NCBI GenBank assembly: GCA_963377175.1
Contig: CAUJNA010000591.1
Span: forward strand, 292,501 to 356,500
Source: Effrenium voratum
Lineage: Eukaryota; Sar; Dinophyceae; Suessiales; Symbiodiniaceae
Direction: 5' to 3'
DNA length: 64,000 nt
Part shown: in pieces, positions 34,216-45,407 of the stretch
How positions within the stretch are numbered: position 1 is the first letter of the stretch
Layout of the letters: each line of letters opens with the position of its first letter
Translations under genes and position numbers: made by a program
The notes under the pieces: generated by a model
What the model was told of the DNA's origin: nothing
Database searches by the model: none
The model's input: the letters and a program-made list of their open reading frames with translations, nothing else

Positions 34216-34331
34216 CTACGGAATCGGCTCACTGGATTGCCTAAACCAAAGTTGATCAAGTTCCAACCTCTACCTTCGAGGCTCCTTTCAAATGCAGGAC
34301 AAAACTTATCCGGAGATTCCGGCTCGCCGTC

Positions 34332-34467
34332 CTTGCAAAAGGAATGCCACACTTGGTGCAACTTCTGCACAGTGGCGTCCACGGACGCCTTGTTGTCCTC
34401 ATGGGCGTCCAACACCTGGAAGGTGGTTTTGGAGGCCTGGCTCAGCGCAGCGGACATCGCGAGGGTC
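34332..34467 (-). CDS. Exon of copy B, 136 nt (SQASKTTFQVLDAHEDN)
   Basis: The acceptor is TTGGCAG|G and the donor is AAG|GACGGC, a GA type. One residue differs from copy A (His-Ser for His-Pro near the end). Confidence 0.85.
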
Positions 34468-34897
34468 CTGCCAAGGCTCAGCACTCTGCTTTGCTTCAAC
34501 CGGGAAGCCCGAAAGGCCCCGCTTTCAGCGGGAGCTCTGGTTATGCTAACGACAGGGGCCAACTACTTCAGAAAATGTTCTTCGAGAGACGATAGGGAAA
34601 ACCCAGCAGGTTGCGCACGCAAACAAGGGCTGTTCAAACCGGAGCCAAATCAAAACCCCTGCGGCTCATGGCCCTGGTTCGTTTCATGTCCTATCATGGT
34701 CACACAATCCCAGGATCCATGACCATCCTTAACCCCACTTGCCCAAAGGACCTGGAAATAGAAGGTGATCACCTTTTTAACGAAACTTGGACCAAAGGGA
34801 AACCAAAATCCTTCTTTCAGGCCGCTTCCCTTTCGGCAAAAAAAAAGACGTCCGAGTTTCGGTCTCACCCGACGCCCGAACTATCGAGGAGTCAGGC

Positions 34898-35019
34898 CTG
34901 GAAGCCTTGGAGCCCAAGTCCAGGAACGCGTGACCAAAGGGCTCCTCTGGATGCTGAAGCTCATCGCACTGGTACTGTGCCGGGGCCACGTCATCTTCGT
35001 GCAACATCGGGGTAGGCTC
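34898..35019 (-). CDS. Exon of copy B, 122 nt (APAQYQCDELQHPEEPFG)
   Basis: The acceptor is GAGAGAG|G and the donor is TTCCAG|GCCTGA, a GC type. The following intron (34,468-34,897) is 430 bases, against 175 in copy A, and holds sequence related to the element at 57,058. Confidence 0.85.
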
Positions 35020-35171
35020 CTCTCTCAAAAACGGCGCGCAAGGGGCTCTGTTTTTTCAGGTTGGGCAGTTCCATTTTTAAGAGAAGTGAAGTCGACAGGT
35101 TGCGACAAGGTGGGCAGAGGGAAAAGCCCCAGCAAAAAGGGCAGTTGGAAGGGGGCCCAGGTTCCACGGTC

Positions 35172-35315
35172 CTCCAACAGCAAGTTCCTCTTGAGAACCG
35201 GCCAGCCGACCTCCACAAAGGCCGTCACCAGTTCCAGGTAAGTGGTGTACTGTGGTAGCTCCATGTCTTCCGGCACGTGCTCTTGCAATAAGCACATGGC
35301 GATTTTGAGACACTC
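35172..35315 (-). CDS. Exon of copy B, 144 nt (LPQYTTYLELVTAFVE)
   Basis: The acceptor is GGAAAG|G and the inferred donor is TTGGAG|GACCGT. A GT two bases further in would break the phase. Forty-eight whole codons. Replacements against copy A are conservative (Ile/Met, Ile/Val). Confidence 0.85.
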
Positions 35316-35589
35316 CTTTCCAACTTGCAAAAAGCTAAGCAATGACACTACAAAACACATCTCAGTCAAGTATGCAATATGCATGCTGGTTGGAATCAAA
35401 TCCGCCGGATTTAGGATCCCCTTACCCCGAATCCGGTCTTTGGCACCTGGTTGTTTTCATGTTATCCTAGGGCTTCGCCATCAGCTGCGCTGGTCGCCGC
35501 TGCGCCCCCAAGCGTGCGTGTGTGCGAGGGCGAGCGTGCATGCGTGCGTGCGAGCACCAGTATAATCAGAATGCCAAACAGGAGCAAAG

Positions 35590-36235
35590 AGGGTTAAATA
35601 CAGAGTAAAATCCAAAGAAAAACGTCCAAAGGGAAAAATCATGAAAAATCCAATGACGGAAATCCAATGAATTCCAATAGGAGAATTCCAAAGGGAAAAG
35701 GGACATTGCAAGGGGAGAACGCCAATGAAAGAATTGCAGAGGGAAAACTCCCATGGACAATTCCAAACGACAAATGTCAATCCAATGGAAAAGCAACAGC
35801 AACAATTCGCAGGAAACATTAATTCCAATGGGACAATTCCAATGGGAAAATTAGCAAGGGAAACGTCCAAAGGACAAATTAACATAGGATGATTCCGATG
35901 GCACATGTTCAAAGTGAAAATAGGGCAAACTCGAATGGAATAATTCCACAAGAAAAAGTTCAAAGGAAGCGTCCAATGGCAAAAATTCAAGGGGACAATG
36001 GCAAAGGGAAAATTCAAATGGGAAACGTGGGAAACTCCAAAGTGAGAATTCCAATGGGCAAATTCCAATGTGACAATTCCAAATGAAACGTCCAATAAAA
36101 ATATTCAAACGGAAAAATCCAAAGCGAGAATTCCATTGGAAGAATTCCAATGGGACAACTTTAAGGGGACACTCCAAAACGAGAACTAAAATGGGACAAT
36201 TCCAAAAAAAACTTCCAAAGGGAAAGTAACGACAA
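35590..36235. repeat. AATTCCAATGGGA satellite, second array in gene B
   Basis: Same unit family as 25,160-26,000 but in a different intron, between the exons at 36,395 and 35,315. Confidence 0.85.
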
Positions 36236-36394
36236 ATATAAGAAAGCAGGGTCGTCTGAGCCGCAGGCGTTTAAGTCCTTCTTTACGTAGGCAAGGGAAG
36301 CATGTTTCAGAAACCAGCAGGACGATGGCTGCTTGGTCAACAGCGACTGGTATGCTGGGAGCAACAAAAATCCAAACCTCCTTTCGCCCTTCTC

Positions 36395-36658
36395 CTTGAT
36401 GTGGCTCTGCTTGTTCAAAGGGCAGAGTTTCGGCCCCTCTTCCCCCAGCATCTCGTGCAGCACGATGTAGAAGCCGCTCACCTTGTCCGACAGCACGGCC
36501 AGGTCGCTGGCCAGGAAACCGAAGTGGTAGGTGATGTTGGGGTTCGGCGGAGCCGCGCGGTCGGCGATGAGACCCGTGTAGTTCGTTAAGTTCGTGGTCA
36601 CCAAAGGAATGGCTGCTGCCAGCTGTGCATGCAGTGGAACTTCAAGAACTGGAGGCAC
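36395..36658 (-). CDS. Exon of copy B, 264 nt (NLTNYTGLIADRAAPPN)
   Basis: The acceptor is CAACAG|G and a GA donor (ATCAAG|GAGAAG) keeps phase 0. 88 residues, three more than copy A in VPPVLEVPLHAQ. The following intron carries an AATTCCAATGGG-type satellite at the place where copy A carries a GA array. Confidence 0.85.
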
Positions 36659-36758
36659 CTGTTGGACTTTGAGTGTTAGGTTCCATTTTGGGGGGCCATG
36701 TTTCAAACCTGGGGTTGTTTGCTTTGGGAGCACCCCTTTCCCTGTTTCTCGACAGAAC

Positions 36759-36817
36759 CTCTGGTGCGGACTGCGTCAAGTTGGGGTCCTGGGTATGGAC
36801 CTTGTAGGCAAGAACGC
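36759..36817 (-). CDS. Exon of copy B, 59 nt (VLAYKVHTQDPNLTQSAPE)
   Basis: The acceptor is CCCCTCAG|G and the donor is GAG|GTTCTG. Identical to copy A over the whole exon. Confidence 0.85.
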
Positions 36818-36955
36818 CTGAGGGGCAAAAACAGGCAGGTCTCAATTTTGGACCCTGACTCTTGCTCTCACGCCCAAGTGTGCTTTGACTTGTCCCTTCA
36901 GGGGGAACACGAGGGTCTCAAAGGAATCCACTTTTGGACAGCCGCCTCGCAAAAC

Positions 36956-37006
36956 CAGCAACACCGGCGGGCACAACGGCCACTTCATTGAAACCCAAAC
37001 ACCACG
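36956..37006 (-). CDS. First exon of copy B within the duplicated block (GFNEVAVVPAGVAG)
   Basis: The donor is GCTG|GTTTTG. The peptide contains CLGFNEVAVVPAGVAG. The 5' limit is approximate and no start codon is evident, so more exons are expected to the right. Confidence 0.6.
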
Positions 37007-38242
37007 ATGTGGTGTTCAGAAACCCGGTAAGACTCGAAACTCGCGCGACTATTCTCGCATACAGCTTTCCCAAGCCAGAAAGCTGCGTGAGTGACGCTTG
37101 GCGTGGAATCAAAGCAAGCTTTGAGGAAACCTGTGCAAGCTTAGGCCAAGCGTGTGGCAGAGCTTGGAATAGAGACTTTGTGGCCAAGGTCAAGCTTTCC
37201 AAGAACATATAATCAGGGTACAAACATCCTCATGCAAAACACAAACAGGCCCCTTCCGCCGATTCTTAGGACATGACGAATTAAGGCCCGAGCTATGTAT
37301 ATGTTAGAATAGACTTTCTTGTTTCTCTTTGAGCGTTGACTGATGCCCTCGGAGTTGAAACCACCCCAATCAATCCATTGCCCCTGTTAATTATGACACA
37401 AACTGCCACTTTAAACGATTTGTTGGGCCCTCCCCACTTGGATGAAGACTGCAGCAGAACCCCCTGAAATTGACCATGCCTAATGGAGCCTCGGCATGCT
37501 TGCGACACCGAACGACTGCATCCACGCAGGACAAGTCTCATGGGGGTGGCTCCTTGGGCCAAGCCCAGGTTGCCGCTAGTCTCGAGTCTTAGAGGCCAGC
37601 AAGCACCAGTCAAATCATGTCTGCAGTTTCCGTGAAAAAAGCCAAACCACTTCCAGTAATGCCACATACGAGTGTCTTCATTCGCCCCAAAACTTGTCGC
37701 GTGGCCACATGTTTCATGCGCTGGCCGGCAAGCCTGGAATTGCTGGCTGGTTGCTTTCAAACATCAAAAGAGGGGATCAGCTTCTCAACAGCGAAGCCAG
37801 TTTTGACTGGTTGCAACGGCTGATCCCTGTCAGTGCACTTATGCCTCGCCAGCGCTCCCCACTCGCGGACGCTGAAAGCGTTTTGTTTCCGGAGTGCCAA
37901 CCAATTTTACGTGGTTAACACCATGTCCACCCATGTTCCTGGTTCCAGTTATGTCCGGTGTTCCAGCTAGAGCATCGGACACACTGGCGCGAAACGTCCA
38001 ACAGCTGTTGCTAGCTTGTCGGGACACTTGTTTCCCAACCGCTCAAAAGTTGTTGTTTCGGCCAAACGGAAATATTATACTGGGCCTATTCGGCCTTCTA
38101 GTGGGGTGTCCAATCAAGTGGAATCAACTTTGGCTTTCAAGGGAAACCAACCAAAAGGAAACCAAGCAAAAAGAAATCCCCAAGGGGACCTACATCTGGA
38201 GACACCTTTTGGTTTTCAAAACGCGAACCAAAAGCCGAAGGA

Positions 38243-38312
38243 CGTCATCCCCATGCCCTCCATCTCCTCCAGGCGGATTTGGGAGGCCATGCGGCAGAGG
38301 GTATCCAAATGA
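38243..38312 (-). CDS. Candidate exon (RMASQIRLEEMEGMGM)
   Basis: The open frame TLCRMASQIRLEEMEGMGMT has high third-position GC and helix-like composition, unlike its surroundings. Splice sites are not resolved. It is single copy and could be an upstream exon of gene B. Confidence 0.4.
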
Positions 38313-38339
38313 CACAGTGCAGCACCCACCTACTCGGCC

Positions 38340-38425
38340 GAGAGAATCTTTGGATCCAAAGCTAAAAGGGACATTTGGATCCAAAGCTTTGAATCCAAAG
38401 CTATATTTGGATCTAAAGCTTTGAA
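38340..38425. repeat. GGATCCAAAGCT hairpin cluster
   Basis: Five alternating direct and inverted copies of TTGGATCCAAAGCT and AAGCTTTGAATCC within 85 bases. Confidence 0.7.
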
Positions 38426-38576
38426 TGAAATTTCGTTAGGACATGACCTAGCGGACAATTCTTGCTGCTTTCCGCAGACCAAACAAAAAAAAACAACGCC
38501 TTTCCTTGAGTGCACGTTGGGAAATGGGAACCCTGAGCCCCGAGCCCTGAACCCCGGCTCACTGACCAACAAATGC

Positions 38577-38625
38577 CACGTCCTCCTCTTTGAACTTGAA
38601 GTCTTGAAGGTCATTTCAACAGGGC
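38577..38625 (-). CDS. Candidate short exon (DFKFKEEDVAFVG)
   Basis: The frame DLQDFKFKEEDVAFVG is followed by a good donor (GTTG|GTCAGT). The acceptor is uncertain. Confidence 0.3.
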
Positions 38626-38948
38626 GCCGCCAATTCACGCTGAATTCACTCCTCACATCCCCCCCCCCCGCCACCCCAAACAACTCCCTCGGAGCAGTCT
38701 CGTCACAAGCGTCAGAAAATGGTCGATGCCCCAAAGTGTGCAAGACCACCCAGCATGGCAGAGCAAACTGCCATAGAAACCCAAGAGAAGAAATGACATC
38801 GATGTGCGTCCACACTTCTCGGAGATTTTCCGGTTTTCAACCCACCTGGATCGCCAGTTGCGATCGCTTTTTTTCCATGAGCTTTACCCCCAAAAACCAG
38901 CAGCAGTGGCTGAAAACAGGCAGCAACCTTGGCTATCCAGGAAGAGAA

Positions 38949-39057
38949 GAGATGGCCCAACCGGGGATCCCGAACCCTTGGACTGAGGCCAGCCCGACAC
39001 CGGCCTTTCGCCCCGCCTTGTCCAAGTCCACGCTTCCGAAGCCAGCCTCAACAGGTG
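38949..39057 (-). CDS. Candidate exon (VEAGFGSVDLDKAGRKAG)
   Basis: The frame VEAGFGSVDLDKAGRKAGVG continues to SVQGFGIPGW with good third-position GC. Boundaries are approximate. Confidence 0.4.
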
Positions 39058-39395
39058 CACTCAGATGCAACCGGCGAGTGCAAAAGTGGTTCGTTTCGGG
39101 CTGACCGGAAGTGGGAATCCAAGGAAAAGGGAAATTTGAAGGCTGCAAGAGAGCTGTGTAGGTGCCCTAGGACTCAGGTCATATGGGCGCGCCTTTCCTT
39201 CTGTGCCTTTTTGTGTTGGAAAGCTGGATGGAACGTTCTCCTCATTCCGGTGCTGGTTTTCCGACTGTGTCCCTTGGAATGTTTCTCATGCATTGAACCA
39301 ATCTTTTTTGGTGGTTGTCTCCCTTTGGCTTCCCGACAAAGGCACATGCCAACAAGGGGGACCTCTGTTGAGAAACACACACAGAGGAGACAACA

Positions 39396-39506
39396 ATATG
39401 GGTATGGCTGAAAAATAAACACGAGGGGCAAACAGCAGGTTTTGGTCCATGTTTCCACTTACCAGGGTTCCATTTTGGTACCGTTTTTTTGAGCCACAGC
39501 CATATC
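39396..39506. mobile_element. TIR element family 2, reverse orientation
   Basis: Ends ATATGGGTATGGCTGAAAA and TTTTTTGAGCCACAGCCATAT. The core is the reverse complement of the core at 47,401-47,520, so this copy is inserted the other way round. Confidence 0.65.
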
Positions 39507-40604
39507 ATGACACATGCTGACCATGTCGCGCTAACACCTGAGTTTCGCTTTGAATGGCATGGCGTCTCACTTTGTCCATCTGGCAGAGCAATCGCTCACG
39601 GAAGCAACAACACAACCGCCTTGCAGAGAAAAACATGTCACGTGCCAAAGAAAAGCAGTCATCACAAAAACACGCTTCAGCCATTGGCGGGACCTCTAGT
39701 CAACCTGGCAATCAGTTTCCTCCCTGTGATCAAAAGCTAAAGCAAGCAACCCCACAGTATCCATCCTGTGACACAAGCACAAGCAACCCATGAAATTGCA
39801 CAAGCAAACCCACCCTTGCCGATCTCTTCTGTTGGTTTGACAAAAGAGTCCGAGCACCCTTCAGAACAAACACATTCATATCATTCATATTCACAGTCAA
39901 AACAGGTTCTGGGCAACTTCAACGGCCTCCTAGCCGCCGCGGACTCTGGAACGCGTTCCAAAGAGCCGTGCAACGGGGTGTCGAACCCATCCGAGTTGGT
40001 TTTCCCACTTGCCGCCCAGCCCCTTAAGTGAAAGGAATGAAAGGAAAAACAAGAGGGAAAACCAACCTTGAGACAAACACAAATAGGGATGTGTCAAATT
40101 AGGTTGGGCCCGAGACGACAAAACGGTGATTTCCTGCTTGGTTTGCCGTGAAACCAACCTCTGAAAGGGTACAAACTTCAAAGCACACACACACACACTG
40201 TGAATGTTTAAAGTGCAGGATCCTCTCAAATTAACCAGCGGCTGATTACTCAACTGGGCTCCCATTGAAAACCACCAAAAGGAAACTCACCTGAAATGAG
40301 CCAAATCCAAAAAGGTGAGGTTTAACACCGCCCTTGAACGGCGAATATCATGGGGGCCGAAGAATTACACACTTTGCACCGTCCAGGGAGAGCAGCAGGA
40401 AACCCCACCCATTCTCGGCGTCCAAATCCGTTTCACATATGCCCAGTTGGACCCTCAAACTCGTTGTGCCTTTTGCTTTCCCTGGAAAAAACCAACCCCC
40501 AACGAACCTGGGCTGCCCTCAGATCCCCCGCTAAAAGTGACTAACTGTTAGTGGGTTAAATGGAAACTGCCACTCAACACTAAAATTCTAAAAGGCTAAG
40601 GAAC

Positions 40605-40761
40605 CGGATGGCTGGAGCGACGCCACCAAGAAACGGACCCTCGAGGCCCCCCGAACTGCTCCCGACTCGAACCACACATCTGAGCGGCGGACACAGGGCA
40701 GTGCCAGTGGGGTGGTGGGACGCGCAGCCAGCTCCTCTGCTGAGACCTCCTCGCCCAAGGC
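40605..40761 (-). CDS. Candidate exon, 157 nt (ALGEEVSAEELAARP)
   Basis: A clear pyrimidine tract and acceptor (CTTTTCCTTTGGCAG|G) precedes ALGEEVSAEELAARPTTPLA, which runs to RVRFLVASLQPS. The donor is CATCCG|GTTCCT. It is single copy and the protein is not recognised. Confidence 0.55.
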
Positions 40762-42482
40762 CTGCCAAAGGAAAAGCGCCAGTCGTTGAATCCAAGTCCC
40801 CCCACGTTTCCATATCCTAAAGGGGCTGTCTTGTTTTTAGGGTATCAAGGATCGCAGCTAAGCTTGGTACTGCCGACCGCAAAAAAAAAACGGTTTCTCA
40901 CTTGCGCTGGTGACCACAAAAATAGCGAACGGCCTCGGGTCAATCGGGTCCTCGGGTCATCGGGTCGATTCATCCCAGAGAAGGGAGGGTGCTGGATACG
41001 GCTCGGGTCGAAGCCACTTGAACCCTGAAAAGATCCACGTCCAAAGAGGGTCCAACCCTGGAGATACGGCTTCATCCCGGTGAGATTCAGGTCGCCTTCT
41101 TGATTTTGCCAGCTCCAAACAGCTGTCATGCCCATCCTCTGAATCAGAGAAATCATCCCTGTGCCGTGTCTGTTCAGTCGAAAGTAGCTTCTGCTTGCAA
41201 GGTGATGAACATCTGGCTCCTTCGTAAGATGATACATGTTCGGAATCATGAGACGGACATCATTCAAGGGGCCTACCCCGAATTCAAGCTCCGATTCTAC
41301 AAACTTGTGAGATCGCTCTTGAGATGCTGCGGGACCTGCACCGGAAACAACAGTTGGATCATGCTCTCTACGTCACCTCACCTTGCAGGAAGGCTGCAGA
41401 ATTCGGGATTCTCACCAAACCCCAACGCCTAAAAAAACAACACAAACACACCTAGCCAGAATAACCCCACCCCGGGGAACCTGCCAGGGCTCCATATTTT
41501 GCAACTCCCTTAAGAAAATCCACCAGTCTGTGCATTCAGCCATGTTTTCATCAAACATCAATGGCCCGAAGGGCGGGCCCTGATTTAGGAAAGCAGAGCC
41601 AAGATGTTCGGCTGCCAACATGTTCGTTCAAAACCAAGCGCCAACATCTTGCTCAGTAACAAGGTGCCAACATGCTCCAAACAAATATCACTAGGTACGC
41701 GCGCTTGGAACTTGGAGGTGCTATTCAACGGCAACAAGTCCTCTTCATCGCTACACGCTCAAGAGAGGGAATTCTTTACAAACGTGCAAGTGACAACCCG
41801 GCGAGCGAAAAAGTTGGCGTCCATTTGACAATGCGCAGGGTTCACTCATGAGAAAGGCCCGAGGTGCCTCTCTTGAGCTCTGTCACAATGCCTTCATACC
41901 CATGTCGCACTCACCAGAACGTCCCAAGAGGGAACGGGTCCAAATCCAGAGGGCTCCGGGCATGGGGTCTTTGGCAACGGCGGGGGATGCAGCCCAAACA
42001 TCGACATGTTGACCTGCATGGAAGCCAACGGATCCTTTCGCGCAGACTCCCTCCTTGATCCAAGAAACATGGCCCTTTCAACTTGTCCGACCTCCTCGGA
42101 CCTCCTTCACAGGACTTTTGCAGGTTGGAGGCGAGACCTTGGAATTATGTTTTGAAGAAGGTCAGGCAAGTCGTGAAAGAAAGGATTTGAGGGCCTGGTT
42201 TGGGCATCCATCAAACTGCTGAAACCCATCCTGTAAATGGTGGTTTAACGGGTTGGTTTACCCCCAATGAGAAGCCGTCAAAACATATATTGCTTTCCCA
42301 CTCTCAGTCGCCAAAAAGGTCTGCCCTTTGGTTTTCTCACGCGCTGGATCTCAGAAGCGGACTGAACCATTCAGCTGGCAGGGGGCCCCAGGTTCATTCC
42401 CAAAACCCTTTGTGAGTCCAACCAGCCCCCGGTGGCACAGCACCGGTTGTTCTTTGCAGTTGATTTTCGAGGGAGGAAGCAA

Positions 42483-42596
42483 CTAGCTCCTCCAGTACAG
42501 AGGTTAGAATAAGGGTACCCTTCTTGCCGTCTATTTTAGTAGGGAAAACCATCCCAACCGAAAAAGGGGAGAGAAGGACACTACTGGGGGACCTAG
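42483..42596. mobile_element. TIR element family 1 with 4-bp target duplication
   Basis: 114 bp bounded by CTAG at both ends. Terminal inverted repeats are CTAGCTCCTCCAGTA and TACTGGGGGACCTAG. The flanks are gcaa at 42,479-42,482 and gcaa at 42,597-42,600, a 4-bp target-site duplication. Read on the minus strand, the ends offer CTAG|GT as donor and CTAG| as acceptor. Confidence 0.75.
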
Positions 42597-42686
42597 GCAA
42601 CCCGCGCGCTTCTGGGGTCCCAATCCGAGGCAAAACAGCCCACGCTGCCTGCGAGAGCAGAACCTTCAGCGGCATCTCCTCGCTAC

Positions 42687-42745
42687 CTTCGCTCAAAAAC
42701 CACCGCCTTTTTCGAGATGCTCTCCAGGGAAATGGACAACTCCAC
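42687..42745 (-). CDS. Candidate exon, 59 nt (VELSISLESISKKAVVFER)
   Basis: The acceptor is CAACAG|G and the donor is CGAAG|GTAGCG. The frame VELSISLESISKKAVVFER hits a stop if unspliced. A TIR element (42,483-42,596) lies about 90 bases downstream in transcript order. Confidence 0.5.
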
Positions 42746-43079
42746 CTGTTGAAGCCATAGGTTGCTTGAACACCTATTTGATATTTAAGCAACTATTGGT
42801 TGGCACATTTGTCATGTTCTACGGAGTTTGGGTCTAAATAATGTTTAAGCATCCTCATCTGGCCTTCCGTTTAGAGGGGTCCATGGCCTGAGAGTTTCAG
42901 CCAATGTGCAAAGCTCGCAGCCCCCGTTGGCTTGCCTGCTTCCACCGTCGGTGAGTGATGTGCCACAAAAACGAGGGCCCCTGAAGAACCTCGAAACAAA
43001 GTGGAGCTCCCCCCCCCCGCCAAACTGCTTTAGCCAAGTAAGTTGCAATGTTTGTTTTTGGTTTAGCATGGTTTCGCAT

Positions 43080-43300
43080 TCCCAACCTCTTTCAGGGTGA
43101 ATCGAATGGATTGGGAAAGTCGGACATGCAACAAAGCAAACAAACTTGGGGAAACCGGGAAAAAACGCAACCTCTTTCAGGGTGAATCCACCCATGGAAT
43201 TTGGGGATGTGGGAGAAAGCGAAAAAAGAAAAACAAACAACACACGCTGCCTCATTCAGGGAGAATTCACCAATGGAATTTGTGGACGTCGGAAGAACAG
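43080..43300. repeat. CTCTTTCAGGGTGAATCCAC units, first array
   Basis: Three units of the 41-nt core found at 45,408-46,345. Confidence 0.85.
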
Positions 43301-43479
43301 GAGAAAAAATACAGGACAGAATAACCCCACATGTCTAAACGCGGCACATACATCTATTGGGTAGCGCAACTTATGAAGCCATTCGGCTAGCTATAGTGAG
43401 TCAACACGAAATGCTGCCCCTGCCGCAGAAACACACGCCCAGATGCATAAAATGATGCGCCTGCCACGATTTTGGCAAT

Positions 43480-43720
43480 GGTATCTCCAAAGTGCTACGC
43501 CTGCCACGATTTCGCGCGACAACATCCTGTCCTTTTAGACAGCTGCGAGATGCTGCCCCGGCCACACAAACTGAGTGAATGAGTGAGTGAGGGTGAATGA
43601 GTGAGTGACTGGGTGAATGAGTGAGTGAGCACGCAAACACACGCCAAGCTGCACAGAATGCTGCGCCTGCCGATTTCGGCAATGGCATCTCTAAAGTGCT
43701 CTGCCAGGGCCAAGCGTGCA
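43480..43720. repeat. TGCTACGCCTGCCACGATTT satellite and GTGAGTGAAT run
   Basis: Units of CAAAGTGCTACGCCTGCCAC with ACAGCTG.GA.TGCTGCCCC, interrupted by a GAGTGAATGAGTGAGTGA microsatellite (43,574-43,630). Confidence 0.8.
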
Positions 43721-43800
43721 AGGCGTCATCACTCGCCAAAAGGCAAAGCGTCCAGCTGGACTGTCAACGGATGAGCTGCGTGCTTTCCTCGCTTCTAAGA

Positions 43801-44040
43801 CAGATGATTTGGGAGAAGATTGGAGTCATTTGGTCCGATGTACATGCGCGGTACATGTCAGCAGCGTTCTACATTCCAGCAGCGCCGCGCTTGATTGTGC
43901 AGACGTACCAGGCAGCATCAGAGCAGGCCAGACAGCCAGTCCCTATCAAGACCCAAGCTGACTATACAGGATTCTTCGTTGAGCAGCGATGGCGCCGGGG
44001 GTTGGTACCCCTGGTCATAATGTTTCAGCCATACGAGGAC
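43801..44040 (+). CDS. Candidate plus-strand coding segment, not recognised
   Basis: The open frame QMIWEKIGVIWSDVHARYMS continues through SAAFYIPAAPRLIVQTYQAA to LVPLVIMFQPYEDS and lies between two satellite arrays. An overlapping frame starting GVITRQKAKRPAGLSTDELR is also open just upstream, so a frameshifted remnant is possible. No family is recognised. It could be a decayed mobile-element gene. Confidence 0.35.
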
Positions 44041-44179
44041 TCTACACAAGCTTTAGCCGCATGCTATTTTATTCGAGTTCTGCTCGATTTTTCGGTCAGC
44101 CATGACTAGTTTCACTTATGCATAGTGTGAGCCGCGGACGGGGTTGACTTGAATGTCCGAACTGCATAAAACGGATAGC

Positions 44180-44725
44180 CCTCAAGTTGCGACTTTCGAG
44201 CTGCAGCTGCTCACTGGAGCTGTAGAAGTGCACACGCGTGCTGCAAAGTTGCATTTTTTAGCTGGAGCTGCGGAAGTGCACTTCGCGTGCTCAGCTTGTA
44301 CTACAAAGTTGCGATTTTCGAGCTGTAGCTGCGGAAGTGTACTTCGCGTGCTTGACTTGTACTACAAAGCTGCTATTTTCGAGCTGGAGAAAAAGTTGCG
44401 ATTTTCAAGCTGGAGCTGCGGAAGCGTGCTTCGCGTACCAGACTTGCACTACAAAGTTGCGATTTGGAGCACCCGACTTGCGCTACAAAGTTGCGATTTT
44501 CGAGCTAGAGCTGCGGAAGTGTACTTCGCGCACTAGACTTGTGCTACAAAGTTGCGATCTTCGAGCTGGAGCTGCGAAAGTGTGCTTCGCGTACTAGACT
44601 TGTACTACAAAGTTACGATTTTCGAGCTGGAGCTGCAGAAGTAGTGTACTTCGCGCACTAGACTTCTGCTACAAAGTTGCGATTTTCGAGCTGGAGCTGC
44701 GGACGCGTACTTCACGTACCACTTG
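44180..44725. repeat. 61-bp satellite (GTTGCGATTTTCGAGCTGGA)
   Basis: Nine or ten units of about 61 bp, with CTACAAAGTTGCGATTTTCG, AGCTGGAGCTGCGGAAGTG and TACTTCGCG. Same family as 5,090-5,730. Confidence 0.9.
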
Positions 44726-44939
44726 GTACTGAAATGGCGCGAAAATGTTGTGGGTGTATTGAAACACCGTCGAACGATAGCGACCCCCACCCACAAAACC
44801 GACAACCTCAAGATCTCTACTAAGGCGAAGTAAGAGGTATAGTCAGTCCCTCATGTGATTTTCAAGACAAGGACGGGCCACATGATCGAATTGCGTTTGC
44901 GCAGGCTGAGAGCTTTTGCAAGTTGCGGCCCAAGCGCAC

Positions 44940-45362
44940 CAAATGCTGCGCCTGCCACGATTTCGGCATTGGCATCTCCAAAGTGCTACGCCTGCCACGA
45001 TTTCGCGCGCCCCCAGCCGTGAAGTGCTTACGTCTGCCACGATTTCGCGCGCCCCGAGCCGCGCGCGGCAACATTCTGTCACTTTAGACAGCTGCCAAAC
45101 GCTGCCCCTGCCACAGAAAAAAATCGCCAAGATGCAAAGACTGCTGCCCTTGCCACGGCTTCGGCAACAGCATCTGAGCCGCGCGCAACATCCTGTCCCT
45201 TTAGACAGCTGCCATATGCTGCCCCTGCCACAGAAGGCACAGAATGCTGCGCCTGCCACGGCTTCGGCAATGGCATCTCCAAAGCGCTACGCCTGCCACG
45301 ATTTCGCGTGCCCCGAGCCGTGGCATCTCCAAAGTGCTACGCCTGCCACGATTTCGCGCGCC
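44940..45362. repeat. TGCTACGCCTGCCACGATTT satellite, main array
   Basis: Mixed units of about 25 and 60 bp, with AATGCTGCGCCTGCCACG, CGATTTCGCGCGCCCCGAGC and TCCTGTCCCTTTAGACAGC. Same family as 43,480-43,720. Confidence 0.85.
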
Positions 45363-45407
45363 CCGAGCCGCCGTCGGAGAAAAAATATAAAAAAAACAAC
45401 AACAAAA

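Larger units (their letters stand above)
20480..37257 (-). other. Gene copy B: multi-exon gene with C-terminal hydrophobic segment (span)
   Basis: This is the minus-strand split gene paralogous to copy A. The exons run from about 37,006 down to a stop codon at 20,480-20,482. The last exon encodes a hydrophobic stretch, so the product is probably membrane-anchored at its C terminus. Splice donors are mixed GT, GC and GA. Acceptors are nearly always AG followed by G. Copy B carries insertions that A lacks: an AATTCCAATGGG-type satellite (25.15-26.0 and 35.6-36.2 kb), a 5.2-kb intron at 28.57-33.72 kb, and TIR elements at 21.2 and 26.4 kb. A 1-nt deletion relative to copy A in the penultimate exon may mean that the 3' end is decayed. 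Exons further right (38-62 kb) could be its 5' part. The product is not recognised. Confidence 0.75.

Noticed and set aside
40845..41432. Overlapping ORFs of 140 and 110 residues
   Set aside because: Open in three frames; one minus frame (DDFSDSEDGHDSCLEL) is possible, but no splice sites or paralogue support it.
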